Part shown: positions 10,832-21,313 of the stretch, one piece after another | Numbering within the stretch: the first letter of the stretch is position 1 | Layout: every line of letters begins with the position of its first letter | Assembly (NCBI GenBank): GCA_017474385.1 | Contig: JAFVHU010000112.1 | Span: 1 to 47,823 of the forward strand | DNA from: Afipia sp. | Lineage (GTDB): Bacteria > Pseudomonadota > Alphaproteobacteria > Rhizobiales > Xanthobacteraceae | Direction: 5' to 3' | DNA length: 47,823 nt | Made by a program: the position numbers and the translations under genes | The notes under the pieces: model-generated | Told to the model about the DNA's origin: nothing | What the model saw: only the letters and a program-made list of their open reading frames with translations | Database searches by the model: none

Positions 10832-13375
10832 TCAGAATGACGTGCCGCCACCGAACCGGAATTCCTGTGTCCGGTCGTACTGGCTCTTGGACAGCGGGAT
10901 CGCATAATCGAAGCGCAGCGGTCCGAATGGCGACTGCCAGATCAAGCCGACGCCGACCGAGGTCCGGATCAAGCCATTGTCGGCGCCGATCTGGAGGCAC
11001 TGATTTTGGGCATTCAGCAGAGGCGATTGATTACATGAAGCGCCCGAAAGCGACGTCACCCCCTCATAGCCAAACACCGAACCGGCGTCGGCATAGATCG
11101 CGCCCTTCAGACCAACTTCCTTGGGCAGGAACCAGAACGGCATCTGCAACTCAGCCGAAGCGCCCCAGTACTTGGTACCACCCAGCGCATCGCCATAGCC
11201 CGTCGTTGCAAAGTTGCTGATATCACGCGGGCCAATGCCAACCGGCGCGAAGCCGCGCACAAGATTCGGTCCCATCTGGAAGTGATCCAGCATGCGGATA
11301 CCCTTGCCGGTATCATTGAGCACACCACCCTGGAGACGCAGCACGCCGACAATGTCCGCCACGACCGGCGTATAGAGCTTCACGTCGCCCGTCGTCTTCA
11401 GGTAGCTCACGTCGCCGCCAACACCCGCGAAATCCTGGTTGAGAGTCGCGAGGATACCGCTGGTTGGATCCTTGTTGTTGTCGAGGGTGTTGTAGGCGAG
11501 CGTGTAGCCCACCGCCGAGGTAACAACCGGCCCCTTGGAAAGTCCCTGCTTCACAGCGACCGAAGCTTCGCCGTCGGCCAAACAGTTGTTTCCGCCAATC
11601 GCCCCGCTGAACGGACCAGGGTAGGTGGCTCCAGGGATAGAACCCGCCGGTCCACCGGCATTGATGAAACCAGGGGTTGGATAGTATCCCAGCGTGCCGT
11701 CTGCATTATTACAATTCTGCAAGTATGCCGGCAGCGTGATTTCCTGCCGCGAGATCGAGTAGCGCAACTGCAGGTTCAAATCTTCACGCAGCTGGAAGCC
11801 GAGACGCGGGCTGAAGCCGATCGTCTTCGAGTCATACGATACATAGTTCGAAGCGAGTTGCTTGCGCTGATAGAAGTCGAGACCCAGCGCGACGCGGTAG
11901 CCGAGCAGATACGGCTCGACGAACGAGAGCGAGTAGCCTTGCGTGCGCTGGCCGTACTGTACGGACGCCTTTGCATAGAGGCCACGGCCCAGCAGGTTAC
12001 GCTCCGAGATGCTGACTTCGCCGAGGAAACCGTCCGCGGTTGAATAACCGCCGGACACCGAGAAGTCGCCGGTCGATTTCTCTTCAAGGTCGACGTTCAG
12101 AACCACGCGATCGGTTGACGAGCCTGGCTCGGAGTTGACCTTGACGGTCTTGAAGTAGTCGAGGTTCTTGAGGCGTCGCTCGGCGCGATCGACCAGCGCG
12201 CGGTTGTACGCGTCACCTTCCGAGATATCGAACTCGCGGCGGATAACGTAATCGCGGGTTCGCGTATTGCCGCGAACGTTGATTCGCTCGATGTAGACGC
12301 GCGGACCTTCGTCGATCGCAAACACGATCGAAACAGTGTGCGCTTCGAAATTGCGGTCGCCGCGCGGCTTCACCGTCGCGAAAGCATAACCGCGCCGCGA
12401 CGCTTCGATCGACATCTCCTCAACCGATTTTTCAACGGCTTCGGCGTTGTAGACCGAGCCCACGCTGACGCGCGACAGGCTGCGGAACGAGTTGCCGTCG
12501 AGCGAAGCGATGCTGGACTGGAAGTCGACAGAACCGACACGGTACTGCTGGCCTTCCTCGATCTTGAAGGTCACGAGGAAGCCCTTGCGCTCAGGATCAT
12601 ACTCCGTCAGCGCGGCGACGATCTGGACGTCGGCATAGCCGTTCTTGAGGTAATACCTGCGCAGAATGTCGCGATCGGCCTCGATGCGGTCCGGATCATA
12701 GGTGTCGTTGGAACCGAGGAAGCTGAGGAAGTTGGTTTCACGGGTCTTGATCACGTCCCGCAGGCGGTAGGCCGAATAGGCCTGGTTGCCGACGAACTCG
12801 ATCGACTTCACGCCGGTCTTTACGCCTTCGGTGATCTCGAAGACCAGATCGACGCGATTGTTCGGCTGCTCGATGATCTTGGGCTCGACCTTGACGTCGT
12901 AACGGCCGTTGCGGCGATAGATTTCGGTGATGCGCGCGGTATCTGACTGAACCATCGCCCGCGACAGGGTTCCGCGAGCCTTGGACTGAACTTCCGCCGA
13001 AAGCTGCTCGTCCTTGACCTTCTTGTTGCCTTCGAAGGCGACCCGGCCAATGACAGGATTCTCTACGACCACGACGACCAGCCGGCCGCCGGCCTGGTTG
13101 ATCTTCACGTCCTGGAACAGGCCGGTCTCGATCAGAGCCTTCAGGCCGTCATCGATACGCGCGCTGTCGAGGCGCCCGCTGGGACCCGGCTTGAAATAGG
13201 AACGGATGGTATCGGCTTCGATCCGGCGGTTGCCTTCCACGCCAATGGAAGCCGCGGTCTGGGCAACAGCCTGCGACGATACGAGCGAGGCCGTCGCCAC
13301 AGCGGCGACCGGCAAAGCAATCATGATCAGGGCAGCGGTCAAACCGCCCCGTAGCACTCGCAATCCAACCATCAT
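10832..13375 (-). CDS. bamA: Outer membrane protein assembly factor BamA
   Basis: Omp85-family core of the BAM complex that folds beta-barrel proteins into the outer membrane. 847 residues from the ATG at 13375. A cleavable signal peptide (LIMIALPVAAVATASLV...QAVAQ) is followed by five POTRA-type repeats (about 40-430) and a C-terminal 16-strand barrel with the loop-6 motif LVRGF. It ends in phenylalanine, as expected of outer-membrane barrels. The frame opens further upstream to a TTG at 13456, but that would put 27 polar residues ahead of the signal peptide; MMVGLRVLRGG is the better start. Preceded by the rseP terminator, followed by lpxD. Confidence 0.95.
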   Translation of the reverse strand: MMVGLRVLRGGLTAALIMIALPVAAVATASLVSSQAVAQTAASIGVEGNRRIEADTIRSYFKPGPSGRLDSARIDDGLKALIETGLFQDVKINQAGGRLVVVVVENPVIGRVAFEGNKKVKDEQLSAEVQSKARGTLSRAMVQSDTARITEIYRRNGRYDVKVEPKIIEQPNNRVDLVFEITEGVKTGVKSIEFVGNQAYSAYRLRDVIKTRETNFLSFLGSNDTYDPDRIEADRDILRRYYLKNGYADVQIVAALTEYDPERKGFLVTFKIEEGQQYRVGSVDFQSSIASLDGNSFRSLSRVSVGSVYNAEAVEKSVEEMSIEASRRGYAFATVKPRGDRNFEAHTVSIVFAIDEGPRVYIERINVRGNTRTRDYVIRREFDISEGDAYNRALVDRAERRLKNLDYFKTVKVNSEPGSSTDRVVLNVDLEEKSTGDFSVSGGYSTADGFLGEVSISERNLLGRGLYAKASVQYGQRTQGYSLSFVEPYLLGYRVALGLDFYQRKQLASNYVSYDSKTIGFSPRLGFQLREDLNLQLRYSISRQEITLPAYLQNCNNADGTLGYYPTPGFINAGGPAGSIPGATYPGPFSGAIGGNNCLADGEASVAVKQGLSKGPVVTSAVGYTLAYNTLDNNKDPTSGILATLNQDFAGVGGDVSYLKTTGDVKLYTPVVADIVGVLRLQGGVLNDTGKGIRMLDHFQMGPNLVRGFAPVGIGPRDISNFATTGYGDALGGTKYWGASAELQMPFWFLPKEVGLKGAIYADAGSVFGYEGVTSLSGASCNQSPLLNAQNQCLQIGADNGLIRTSVGVGLIWQSPFGPLRFDYAIPLSKSQYDRTQEFRFGGGTSF

Positions 13376-13534
13376 GCGCCAGGCGCCCTTGTCATTCCAA
13401 AGCCGGTCCGTTGCCGGGCCGGGAGATTCCCCAAATATTGCACTGCTTGTAGCCAATTTTGCCTAACGGGCAAACGTCCTTTCGCAGCGCAATTCCAATT
13501 TCCCAACAAGACGTTGCTGATCGGCCACGCTTGT

Positions 13535-13560
13535 AAAAAAGCCGCAATCAGGACGCGGCC
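13535..13560 (-). terminator. Intrinsic terminator overlapping the rseP stop codon
   Basis: On the minus strand GCCGC, a loop that contains the rseP stop codon, GCGGC and a run of six T form a compact Rho-independent terminator. The 5' stem arm is the last codons of rseP. It would reduce read-through from the dxr/rseP side into bamA. Confidence 0.65.
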
Positions 13561-14696
13561 AAATGCAGGATGTCGTTGTAAGTCGCGAAGATCATCAACA
13601 TCAGCACAAGCGCCAGCCCCACCCGGAAACCCAGCTCCTGCGAGCGCTCCGACAACGGCTTTCCCCGCACCGCTTCGACGGCATAGAACAAAAGGTGCCC
13701 GCCATCGAGAAGCGGGACCGGAAACAGGTTGAGAAGGCCGATCGAGACCGAAAGGACCGCGGCGAGGTGAATCAGCGCCGCGAGACCGATGGTGGCGACC
13801 TGACCGGAGATCTGGGCGATTCGAATCGGCCCCCCGACCTGATCCGCATTCTCCCGGCCGGTGAAGATTCCGCCGATATAGGCAACGGTGCGGTCAACAA
13901 CGAACCATGTCTCCTTGACGCCCAGCCAAACAGCGGTCGCTGGATTCACTGGTTTGGTGACGGTGTCGCCGGGACCCGTTGCGCGGGTGATTCCGAGAAT
14001 GCCGACCCGATGAACGTTGCCGAAGGTGTCCTTGATTTCGCGAAGCTGGGGCGTTCCGGTCAGTTTCACGACCTCGTCGCCGCGCTTGACGGTGAAGACC
14101 AGCGGCGTGCCCGCCTTGGTGCTCACGAGGCGCTGCATATCGGTGAAGCTTTCGATCGCATCGCCGTTGATCGCGGTCACGACGTCGCCAGGCTTGAAGC
14201 CGGCCGCGGACGCCGCGCTGTTTTCCTGGATGGAATCGACGCGTGCGGTCTGGCTCGGCTTGCCGAAGAATGTGAAGAGAGCCGCGAAAATGACGATCGC
14301 GAGCAGGAAATTCGCGATCGGACCAGCAGCCACAATCGCTGCGCGCGGCCCAACCTTCTTGTGATGGAAACTGACACTGCGCTCTTCAGCCGTCATGGTC
14401 TGGAGCGTTTCGGAGGACGGCGTGCTTGCCTCGGAATCATCGCCAAAGAACTTGACGTACCCGCCGAGCGGAATCGCCGACACCTTCCAGCGCGTGCCGT
14501 GGCGGTCGTTGAAACCGAACAGTTCCGGCCCGAAGCCAAGCGAGAACGTTAAGACCTTCACCCCGGCCCAGCGGGCGACGAGGAAATGGCCAAGTTCATG
14601 AAAGAAAACAACGATGGTCAGGACGAAGAGGAAGGGGATGATGTAGCCGATCAGGCCATGACTCAACGTATTGAAACCATTCAGGAAAAAATCCAC
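13548..14696 (-). CDS. rseP: RIP site-2 metalloprotease RseP/MmpA
   Basis: Membrane zinc protease cutting transmembrane segments, for example of anti-sigma factors (RseP in E. coli, MmpA in Caulobacter). 382 residues. The zinc motif HELGH is at residues 33-37 within the first membrane helix, a PDZ domain covers roughly 120-220 (ENSAASAAGFKPGDVVTAINGD), and the second active-site motif PVPLLDGGH is near 326-334 in a later helix. The start is GTG (14696-14694), preceded by GAGGGA. Between dxr and bamA, the common proteobacterial order. The natural substrate here is unknown. Confidence 0.94.
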   Translation of the reverse strand: MDFFLNGFNTLSHGLIGYIIPFLFVLTIVVFFHELGHFLVARWAGVKVLTFSLGFGPELFGFNDRHGTRWKVSAIPLGGYVKFFGDDSEASTPSSETLQTMTAEERSVSFHHKKVGPRAAIVAAGPIANFLLAIVIFAALFTFFGKPSQTARVDSIQENSAASAAGFKPGDVVTAINGDAIESFTDMQRLVSTKAGTPLVFTVKRGDEVVKLTGTPQLREIKDTFGNVHRVGILGITRATGPGDTVTKPVNPATAVWLGVKETWFVVDRTVAYIGGIFTGRENADQVGGPIRIAQISGQVATIGLAALIHLAAVLSVSIGLLNLFPVPLLDGGHLLFYAVEAVRGKPLSERSQELGFRVGLALVLMLMIFATYNDILHLAAS

Positions 14697-14742
14697 AACT
14701 CAATCCCTCACCAGCAGGCCGCCCGGCCCGGTCCCCAACGAT

Positions 14743-15966
14743 CTAGGATGCCTTTAAGGCAATTTGAGGCAAGAGGGTGACGGCTATATTTCGCGCGTCA
14801 TGGTCAACAGAAATCGCGTCATCCGCCGACGTCAGCGGCGCGAGATTCCCTGCCCGAACCCAGTTGTTCATGGTGGCTTCGACGAGTTGCGCGATGCCGC
14901 CAAACCGGATCCTCTGATCGACGAAAGCGGCCACGGCGACTTCGTTCGCCGCATTGTAGACGGTGGTTGCGCCATTGCCGGTGCGCAGCGCGTCATAGGC
15001 GAGTTTCAATCCGGGGAACCGCTCATAATCAGGCGCCTCGAACGTCAACGAGCCGATTTTGGCGAGATCCAGCGTCGCGGCACGTCCGACGATGCGATCC
15101 GGCCAGCCGAGGCAATGCGCAATCGGCGTCCGCATGTCGGGCGTTCCCAACTGCGCCATGACGGAACGGTCGGAAAACTCGACCATGCCGTGAACGATGG
15201 ACTGCGGATGCACCAGCACGTCGATTTCATCCGGTGACAGGGCGAACAGATAGGAGGCTTCGATAACCTCCAGCCCCTTGTTCATCATCGACGCAGAATC
15301 GATGGTAATCTTCTGGCCCATGCTCCAGTTCGGGTGCTTCAGCGCCTGTGCCAGCGTGGCCTGGGCGATGTCGGCGGCCTTCCAGGTGCGGAACGGGCCG
15401 CCCGAGGCGGTGATAATGACGCGGACCAGTTCTTCGCGGTTGCCAGATGCCAGCGCCTGAAACAGTGCGTTGTGTTCGGAATCCGCCGGTAGGATGCATG
15501 CGCCCGCCTTGGCGGCGCGATCCATGAAGAAATCGCCGGCGCAAACAAGGCATTCCTTGTTGGCGAGCGCAATCGTCGCGCCGCGATCGGCGGCCGCAAG
15601 CGCAGGTTTCAGTCCCGCCGCGCCGCTCACCGCCGCCATCACCCAATCGGCTGGACGTTCCGCCGCCTCGATGATGGCGCTGTCGCCAGCACCAAACGCA
15701 ATGTTGGTTCCGGCGAGCGCGTTGCGCAGTTCCCCGAGCTTCGAGGCATCCGCTACCGCGACAAACCGCGCACCAAATTCCTTCGCGAGTTTCGCAAGTC
15801 CCTCGACGTTGCCGTTGGCGGTCAGCGCCTCGACCTGGTAGCGCTCGGGAGACGCGCGCAGCAGATCCATCGTGCTGTCGCCGATGGAGCCCGTGGCGCC
15901 CAGCACCGTAATGGTCCGCACGGCGGATGCCGCAGCCTTGTTGTTACGCAACGGAACAGCGTTCAT
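14743..15966 (-). CDS. dxr: 1-deoxy-D-xylulose-5-phosphate reductoisomerase
   Basis: Second enzyme of the MEP isoprenoid pathway: converts DXP to MEP with NADPH. 407 residues from [15 protein letters not shown]-binding motif [12 protein letters not shown] near residue 18; active-site motifs [29 protein letters not shown] and [11 protein letters not shown] are all present, with the metal-binding Asp/Glu residues in place. The frame extends 29 residues upstream with a leader-like sequence, but that part overlaps cdsA; GGTGA seven bases before the chosen ATG supports this start. Four bases separate it from the cdsA stop. Confidence 0.95.
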   Translation of the reverse strand: MNAVPLRNNKAAASAVRTITVLGATGSIGDSTMDLLRASPERYQVEALTANGNVEGLAKLAKEFGARFVAVADASKLGELRNALAGTNIAFGAGDSAIIEAAERPADWVMAAVSGAAGLKPALAAADRGATIALANKECLVCAGDFFMDRAAKAGACILPADSEHNALFQALASGNREELVRVIITASGGPFRTWKAADIAQATLAQALKHPNWSMGQKITIDSASMMNKGLEVIEASYLFALSPDEIDVLVHPQSIVHGMVEFSDRSVMAQLGTPDMRTPIAHCLGWPDRIVGRAATLDLAKIGSLTFEAPDYERFPGLKLAYDALRTGNGATTVYNAANEVAVAAFVDQRIRFGGIAQLVEATMNNWVRAGNLAPLTSADDAISVDHDARNIAVTLLPQIALKAS

Positions 15967-15970
15967 CAGA

Positions 15971-16822
15971 TCACCAAACCATGAAACCGCGGCCGACACT
16001 ATCGAGGCCGCCGCGCATAAAGCCAATAAAGGCAGCGAAAACAATCGCCGCAACGAAACCGTCGAGCCGGTCCAGCAATCCGCCGTGACCGGGAATGATA
16101 TGGCTCGAATCCTTGACGTCGAAGCGGCGCTTCACCGCAGATTCGAACAGGTCGCCGAACTGCGAGACAATCGACAGCACGGTGCCGAACAGGAGCAGCG
16201 GAAGCATCTTGCCGAAACCGAGCAGCGCGAATCCCGCCGCGATCACGAGGCTGAGCACCAGCCCGCCGATCGCGCCCGCCCATGTTTTCTTAGGGCTGAC
16301 CCGCGGCCAGAGTTTTGGCCCGCCAATGCCGCGTCCCGCAAAGTAACCGCCGATGTCGGTCACCCATACAATGAGCAGAACAAACATCAGCGCGACGAAT
16401 CCAGAGTCCGCGTCGCGCCGCACGATCATCGAAGCGATCAATGCGGCAGCCGCATAAACCAGTCCGCTTGCAACCCATCCGCGCTGTCCGCGTGCGAGAC
16501 CCGCAGCCAGCACAATTCCGACAGTCACGATCCCGAATGCGAGATCCGTCCGTCGCGTCATCAAACAGATGCCCGCAACAGCGAGCGCAGCTATTCCCGT
16601 TGCCGCAACCAGACGATTGCCGGAGACGCCGACGATCATCAGCCACTCGAAATACAGCAAGGCCGCGGCCGCGATCACGATGCAGGTCCATGGCCAGCCG
16701 CCGATCCAGGCCACGGCAATGGTCAGCGGAGCAAGCACCAGCGCCGCGACGACGCGCATGTAGAGATTGCTCGATCCTTTCGCGGTATCGGTCGCTGGAG
16801 TCTCCGGGGCCACGCCGCTCAC
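15971..16822 (-). CDS. cdsA: Phosphatidate cytidylyltransferase
   Basis: Integral membrane enzyme making CDP-diacylglycerol from phosphatidate and CTP, the branch point of phospholipid synthesis. About 283 residues with seven or more hydrophobic helices. The C-terminal signature of the family is visible ([19 protein letters not shown], then [13 protein letters not shown]), as is the conserved [12 protein letters not shown]. The likely start is GTG at 16822-16820, overlapping the uppS stop as GTGA. The frame runs on upstream in antisense to nothing useful and overlaps uppS, so it was not used. Confidence 0.93.
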   Translation of the reverse strand: MSGVAPETPATDTAKGSSNLYMRVVAALVLAPLTIAVAWIGGWPWTCIVIAAAALLYFEWLMIVGVSGNRLVAATGIAALAVAGICLMTRRTDLAFGIVTVGIVLAAGLARGQRGWVASGLVYAAAALIASMIVRRDADSGFVALMFVLLIVWVTDIGGYFAGRGIGGPKLWPRVSPKKTWAGAIGGLVLSLVIAAGFALLGFGKMLPLLLFGTVLSIVSQFGDLFESAVKRRFDVKDSSHIIPGHGGLLDRLDGFVAAIVFAAFIGFMRGGLDSVGRGFMVW

Positions 16823-17577
16823 GATCCGGTTTTGGCGACCAGCCCGCCGAAACGGCGTTCGCGGGTCGCGTATTCGGCAATCGCGCCTTCGAGCGCAGCC
16901 TTGTCGAAGTCCGGCCAGTGAATCGGGACAAACACCAGTTCGCTGTAAGCCGCCTGCCACATCAGGAAATTCGAGAGGCGCTGTTCGCCGCTGGTGCGGA
17001 TGATCAGATCGGGGTCCGGAATGTCCGGCGCATCCAGGTAGCTGCCGAGCGTATCGGTGGTGATCGTTGCCGGATCGCGCTTGCCCTCGGCGACTTCGCG
17101 CGCGAGCCGCTGTGCTGCGTTGGCGATCTCCTGCCGCGATCCGTAATTAAAGGCCACGACGAGCGTGAGCCGGGTGTTGTTCCGCGTCAGTTCCTCGGCT
17201 TCGTTGAGCAGCACGCAGATATCGGACTCGAGTCCGCCGCGTTCGCCGATGACGCGGACCCGGACACCGTCAGCATGCAGCGTCGCAAGATCGTTACGGA
17301 TGAAGCGGCGCAGCAGGCCGAACAGATCGCCGATCTCGCTCGCAGGCCGTGACCAGTTCTCGGAACTGAACGAGAAGATCGTGAGATAGGAAATCCCGAG
17401 TTCGTGCGATGCGCCTACCACCTTGCGCAGCGCATCGACACCGCGGCGGTGTCCCTCGGCGCGAGGCAATCCCCTCGCCGCCGCCCAGCGTCCATTGCCG
17501 TCCATGATGATCGCGACATGCCGAGGCGCATCGGCACGATCCGATTCTCCTGGCTTTGGCATGGCGCCGTTCGACAT
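16819..17577 (-). CDS. uppS: Isoprenyl transferase (undecaprenyl diphosphate synthase)
   Basis: cis-Prenyltransferase making undecaprenyl diphosphate, the lipid carrier for peptidoglycan and O-antigen. 252 residues from [11 protein letters not shown]. Motifs: [17 protein letters not shown] (catalytic Asp), [10 protein letters not shown], and [20 protein letters not shown] near the C-terminus. Lies 10 bases after frr and overlaps cdsA by 4 bases, so the frr-uppS-cdsA-dxr group is a translationally coupled block. Confidence 0.95.
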   Translation of the reverse strand: MSNGAMPKPGESDRADAPRHVAIIMDGNGRWAAARGLPRAEGHRRGVDALRKVVGASHELGISYLTIFSFSSENWSRPASEIGDLFGLLRRFIRNDLATLHADGVRVRVIGERGGLESDICVLLNEAEELTRNNTRLTLVVAFNYGSRQEIANAAQRLAREVAEGKRDPATITTDTLGSYLDAPDIPDPDLIIRTSGEQRLSNFLMWQAAYSELVFVPIHWPDFDKAALEGAIAEYATRERRFGGLVAKTGS

Positions 17578-17587
17578 TCGCGATCTC

Positions 17588-18151
17588 TCAAACGGTGAGA
17601 ATTTCTTTTTCCTTGGTCGCGAGCGCCTTATCGACGTCAGCGATGGCAGCATCGGTCACCTTCTGAACCTCGTTCGAAAGGCGCTTCTCATCGTCCTCGG
17701 AGATCTGGTGATCCTTTTCGAGCTTTTTGAGGACATCAAGTCCATCACGGCGCACGTGACGAACCGCAACGCGTGCGGCCTCGGTATATTTGTGCGCGAC
17801 CTTTACGAGTTCCTTGCGGCGCTCTTCGTTGAGCTCGGGAATCCGCAAGCGGATGACCTGGCCTTCGGTCGCCGGGCTGAGGCCGAGATTGGAATTCACG
17901 ATCGCGGTCTCGACCGCCTTCACCATCGACTTGTCCCAGACCTGAACCGACAGCAGACGCGGCTCCGGCACACTGACGGTCGCCACCTGGTTGAGCGGCA
18001 TATGGCTGCCGTAGGCCTCGACCTGAACCGGCTCGACCATCGAGATCGCGGCACGGCCGGTGCGCAACCCGCCCAGTTCGTGCTTGAGCGAATTGATCGC
18101 GCCTTCCATCCGGCGCTTCAGATCGTTGATATCGAAATTCCCGGCCGCCAT
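17588..18151 (-). CDS. frr: Ribosome recycling factor
   Basis: Splits post-termination ribosomes together with EF-G. 187 residues, exactly family length. Two-domain pattern with the helical hairpin arms: [23 protein letters not shown] at residues 10-32, then [15 protein letters not shown], and the conserved [25 protein letters not shown]. Between pyrH and uppS, the common order in proteobacteria. Confidence 0.97.
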   Translation of the reverse strand: MAAGNFDINDLKRRMEGAINSLKHELGGLRTGRAAISMVEPVQVEAYGSHMPLNQVATVSVPEPRLLSVQVWDKSMVKAVETAIVNSNLGLSPATEGQVIRLRIPELNEERRKELVKVAHKYTEAARVAVRHVRRDGLDVLKKLEKDHQISEDDEKRLSNEVQKVTDAAIADVDKALATKEKEILTV

Positions 18152-18258
18152 GTGATGCTACTCCTTCAAGTCTGACGCAGCTTAAATGATCAGCCGCATC
18201 GCGTATCTTATTGTTCAGGCACGACTTTCAGCCGTCGCACCACCGCAGCCTCCGCGCC

Positions 18259-18975
18259 TTAACCGGAGACGATCGTGCCCTTGCCCTTGCCGCTCAGGAT
18301 GGCGCCGATCGAGCCCGGCTCCGCGATTGAGAACACGATGATAGGCAAGGACGTTTCACGGGCAAGCGCGAAGGCCGTCGCGTCCATCACCTTATAGCCG
18401 CCTTCCACCGCCTGCGAATGGCTCAACCGTTCAAATCGCTTGGCGGATGGGTCCTTCTTCGGATCGGCGCTGTAAACCCCGTCGACATTGGTGGCCTTGA
18501 GGACCGCCTGCGCACCGATTTCGGATGCACGCAATACCGCCGTGGTGTCGGTCGTGAAGTACGGATTGCCGGTGCCGCCGGCGAGCAGCACGATGCGGCC
18601 CTCGGCGAGATACCGGTGAGCCGCCGCGCGGGTGAAAAGTTCGCTGATCTGGGGCATCACGAACGCGCACAGAGTACGGGCCGACTGGCCCTTGCGCTCA
18701 AGTGCCGATTCGAGGGCCAGACAATTCATCACGGTGGCGAGCATGCCCATCGTATCGCCGGTGGTGCGGGACACGCCGCGCGAGGATACTTCGACACCGC
18801 GAAAGATGTTGCCGCCGCCGACGACGACGGCGATCTCGATGCCAAGTTCCCGCGCCTTGATGATGTCGCTGGCGATCCGGTCGATGGTGGGCTGATGAAT
18901 GCCGAAGGATTGGTCGCCGGCGAGATATTCGCCGGAAACCTTGATCACGACACGTCGATAAGACGGTTCAGCCAT
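18259..18975 (-). CDS. pyrH: UMP kinase
   Basis: Bacterial UMP kinase of the amino-acid-kinase fold; phosphorylates UMP to UDP. 238 residues from [18 protein letters not shown]. Motifs: [14 protein letters not shown] at the N-terminus, [21 protein letters not shown] and [22 protein letters not shown] four codons upstream (18987) is also possible; I prefer the ATG because it gives the usual family N-terminus. Part of the rpsB-tsf-pyrH-frr set. Confidence 0.95.
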   Translation of the reverse strand: MAEPSYRRVVIKVSGEYLAGDQSFGIHQPTIDRIASDIIKARELGIEIAVVVGGGNIFRGVEVSSRGVSRTTGDTMGMLATVMNCLALESALERKGQSARTLCAFVMPQISELFTRAAAHRYLAEGRIVLLAGGTGNPYFTTDTTAVLRASEIGAQAVLKATNVDGVYSADPKKDPSAKRFERLSHSQAVEGGYKVMDATAFALARETSLPIIVFSIAEPGSIGAILSGKGKGTIVSG

Positions 18976-19069
18976 ACGATCGCTCACTCATTCGAATTGA
19001 GCGCATTCCAGAGCAAAACAGGGTGCTTGCTGAATACGCCCAGGATCCCGATCGGCGCGCGTCGTCTCG

Positions 19070-19993
19070 TTACCCCTGACCGGCAGCGGCGGCGACTTCA
19101 GCGGCGAAATCGGATTCCTGCTTCTCGATTCCCTCGCCCAGAGCATAGCGCACAAACCCGGCAACCTTGATAGGCGCGCCGACCTTGCCCTCAGCTTCCT
19201 TCACGGCCTGCGCCACGGTCTTGGCGCTGTCGTGGATAAACGCCTGCTCCAGCAGGGTAACTTCCTTGTAGTAGGTCTTGAGACCCGATTCGACGATCTT
19301 GGCGATCATCGCATCCGGCTTGCCCTGCTGGCGGTACTTGTCCGCCATCACGTCCTTTTCGCGGCTGACCAGCGCAGGATCGAGACCCGCGGCGTCGAGC
19401 GCCTGGGGGTTGGATGCGGCAACATGCATCGCGATCTGGCGAGCGAGGGCTGCCAGCTCATCCTTCTTGCCGGTGGATTCCAGCGCGACGATCACGCCCA
19501 TCTTGCCAAGGCCGTCGATCACGGCGCCATGGACGTAGCTTCCGACAACGCCATCGCTGACCGAAAGTTCGGCCGCGCGGCGCAGCGTCATGTTTTCGCC
19601 GATGGTCGCAATCGCGTCCGCGATGGCGCGATCGACGTCGAATTCGCCGACCTTGGCAGCCTTGATCTTCTCGACATCGGCGCCGGCCTTGAGCGCAACC
19701 TGGCCGATCATCTTGACCAGGCCCTGGAACTGCTCGTTGCGCGCGACGAAGTCGGTCTCGGAATTGACTTCGACGAGAACGCCCTTCTTGCCGTCGGTGA
19801 CGGCGGCGATCAAACCTTCAGCCGCAACGCGGCCGGACTTCTTCGCGGCCTTGGAGAGGCCCTTCTTGCGCAGCCAGTCAACCGCCGCGTCGATGTCGCC
19901 TGCGGTTTCAGTGAGGGCCTGCTTGCAATCCATCATGCCCGCGCCGGTTTTCTCGCGCAGATCCTTGACCATTGCCGCTGTGATTGTTGCCAT
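19070..19993 (-). CDS. tsf: Elongation factor Ts
   Basis: Nucleotide-exchange factor for EF-Tu. 307 residues. N-terminal UBA-like domain [20 protein letters not shown] (residues 8-27), and the EF-Tu-contacting TDFVARN motif near residue 81. The core is full length with a typical alphaproteobacterial C-terminus. The frame stays open upstream to 20473, but that part overlaps rpsB in another frame and is not coding. Follows rpsB after 128 bp that hold a strong hairpin. Confidence 0.97.
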   Translation of the reverse strand: MATITAAMVKDLREKTGAGMMDCKQALTETAGDIDAAVDWLRKKGLSKAAKKSGRVAAEGLIAAVTDGKKGVLVEVNSETDFVARNEQFQGLVKMIGQVALKAGADVEKIKAAKVGEFDVDRAIADAIATIGENMTLRRAAELSVSDGVVGSYVHGAVIDGLGKMGVIVALESTGKKDELAALARQIAMHVAASNPQALDAAGLDPALVSREKDVMADKYRQQGKPDAMIAKIVESGLKTYYKEVTLLEQAFIHDSAKTVAQAVKEAEGKVGAPIKVAGFVRYALGEGIEKQESDFAAEVAAAAGQG

Positions 19994-20084
19994 TGCCGGA
20001 TGTCCTTTGCCTGTGCGGGCCGCGCGGCGCAGCGATTGCTGGCTAGCCGGATTCGACGCGCAGGATTTTTCTAGTCGGGGAATG

Positions 20085-20109
20085 TCGCGGCCGGATGAAC
20101 CGGCCGCGA
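20085..20109 (-). terminator. rpsB-tsf intercistronic hairpin
   Basis: Perfect 10-bp GC-rich stem (TCGCGGCCGG / CCGGCCGCGA) around ATGAA, 12 bases after the rpsB stop. A short T-rich AGAAAAATC follows further on, but not directly. A partial attenuator between rpsB and tsf would make S2 exceed EF-Ts mRNA; that is inference. Confidence 0.55.
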
Positions 20110-20121
20110 TACGTTTAAGGC

Positions 20122-21117
20122 TTATTCCGCGTCCGCGGTCAGCGCCTTGGACTGGGCGACCCAGCCATCGGCACGCGCCGGCAGACCGACTTCTTCGCCG
20201 ATCTTGTGGGCGGTGTCGTGATCGAGCTCGGCGAGCTGCCAGTAGTGGAAAATGCCGAGATCGTTGAACTTCTTCTCGATCGCGCCGGACACGCCGGTCA
20301 GCTTCTTGAGATCGTCGGCAACGCCGCGCGGACCCGCGAGACCCTGGAAGCCTTCCGACTTGGCAGGCGCAACGGCTTCCGGCGTCGGGTTGGCGAGAGC
20401 ACCGATGTCGATGCCTGCGCCGCCCTGAGCGCGCGAAATGCCATCGATCGCCGCGCGGGCGATGAGATCGCAATACAGCGAGATCGCACGGCCGGCGTCG
20501 TCATTGCCGGGAACCACGTACGAGATGCCCTTCGGATCGCAGTTGGTGTCGACGATCGCAGCGACCGGAATGTTGAGGCGCTGGGCCTCCTGGATCGCGA
20601 TGTCTTCCTTGTTGGTGTCGATCACGAAGATCAGGTCGGGCAGACCGCCCATGTCCTTGATGCCGCCGAGCGAGCGATCGAGCTTGTCGCGCTCGCGCTG
20701 AAGCGTCAGGCGCTCCTTCTTCGTGTACTGGTGGCCTTCACCCGAAGCGAGCATCTCGTCGAGCTGGCGCAGACGCTTGATCGAACCGGACACGGTCTTC
20801 CAGTTGGTCAGCGTGCCGCCGAGCCAGCGCGAGTTGACGAAGTACTGCGCGGAACGCTTCGCAGCGTCGGCCACGCCGTCCTGCGCCTGGCGCTTGGTGC
20901 CGACGAACAGGATACGGCCGCCCTTGGCGACGGTGTCGCTGACAGCCTGCAGCGCGCGGTGAAGCAGCGGCACAGTCTGGGCAAGGTCGATGATGTGAAT
21001 GTTGTTGCGGGCACCGAAGATGTAATCCGCCATCTTCGGATTCCATCGGTGAGACTGGTGACCAAAGTGCACGCCAGCTTCCAAAAGCTGACGCATAGAA
21101 AATTCAGGTAACGCCAT
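20122..21117 (-). CDS. rpsB: 30S ribosomal protein S2, with C-terminal extension
   Basis: Small-subunit ribosomal protein. 331 residues, about 85 longer than E. coli S2. The core (1 to about 240) is typical: [66 protein letters not shown], and GNDDAGRAI. The extension (about 245-331) contains [21 protein letters not shown] and [19 protein letters not shown], a helix-hairpin-helix-like module of the sort found at the end of alphaproteobacterial S2. Ribosome site GGAG nine bases before the ATG. First gene of the large minus-strand block, behind a clear promoter. Confidence 0.97.
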   Translation of the reverse strand: MALPEFSMRQLLEAGVHFGHQSHRWNPKMADYIFGARNNIHIIDLAQTVPLLHRALQAVSDTVAKGGRILFVGTKRQAQDGVADAAKRSAQYFVNSRWLGGTLTNWKTVSGSIKRLRQLDEMLASGEGHQYTKKERLTLQRERDKLDRSLGGIKDMGGLPDLIFVIDTNKEDIAIQEAQRLNIPVAAIVDTNCDPKGISYVVPGNDDAGRAISLYCDLIARAAIDGISRAQGGAGIDIGALANPTPEAVAPAKSEGFQGLAGPRGVADDLKKLTGVSGAIEKKFNDLGIFHYWQLAELDHDTAHKIGEEVGLPARADGWVAQSKALTADAE

Positions 21118-21235
21118 AGTTCAATTCTCCGGTTGGTTCCTCCGGAAGCGTGTGAGCAGACGAGCCGCAAACCAAAATGACTTGCGTCCCGGTTGCCACC
21201 GGACGGCTTTTGAGAGCCATGCTTCCGTGTGAGAT
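21118..21235 (-). promoter_or_regulatory. rpsB 5' leader, probably structured
   Basis: About 120 nt of untranslated leader between the predicted promoter and the rpsB ATG. CGGAAGC near its start can pair with GCTTCCG near its end, closing a structure that contains GTCCGGT-GGCA-ACCGGGAC. S2 autoregulates its mRNA in other bacteria, so a regulatory leader is plausible but unproven. Confidence 0.45.
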
Positions 21236-21241
21236 GCGCGG

Positions 21242-21270
21242 CTTATAACCGCCGCGCCGCGTCGAAGCAA
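21242..21270 (-). promoter_or_regulatory. rpsB promoter
   Basis: On the minus strand TTGCTT (-35, 21270-21265), a 17-bp spacer and TATAAG (-10, 21247-21242): a good housekeeping-sigma promoter for the rpsB-led block. Confidence 0.7.
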
Positions 21271-21313
21271 GGATTTATGGCCGTTTTTCTTGGCCTTCAA
21301 GGCCCTGCGAAAC

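Noticed and set aside
13376-13456. TTG start 27 codons upstream of bamA
   Set aside because: It would bury the signal peptide behind a polar stretch; the ATG at 13375 gives the normal leader.
15967-16053. N-terminal leader-like extension of dxr
   Set aside because: The 29 residues look like a signal peptide, but Dxr is cytosolic, the stretch overlaps cdsA, and a good ribosome site precedes the internal ATG at 15966.
19994-20473. Upstream extension of tsf by 160 residues
   Set aside because: Overlaps rpsB in another frame, Arg/Ser-rich without similarity; [15 protein letters not shown] is the family start.
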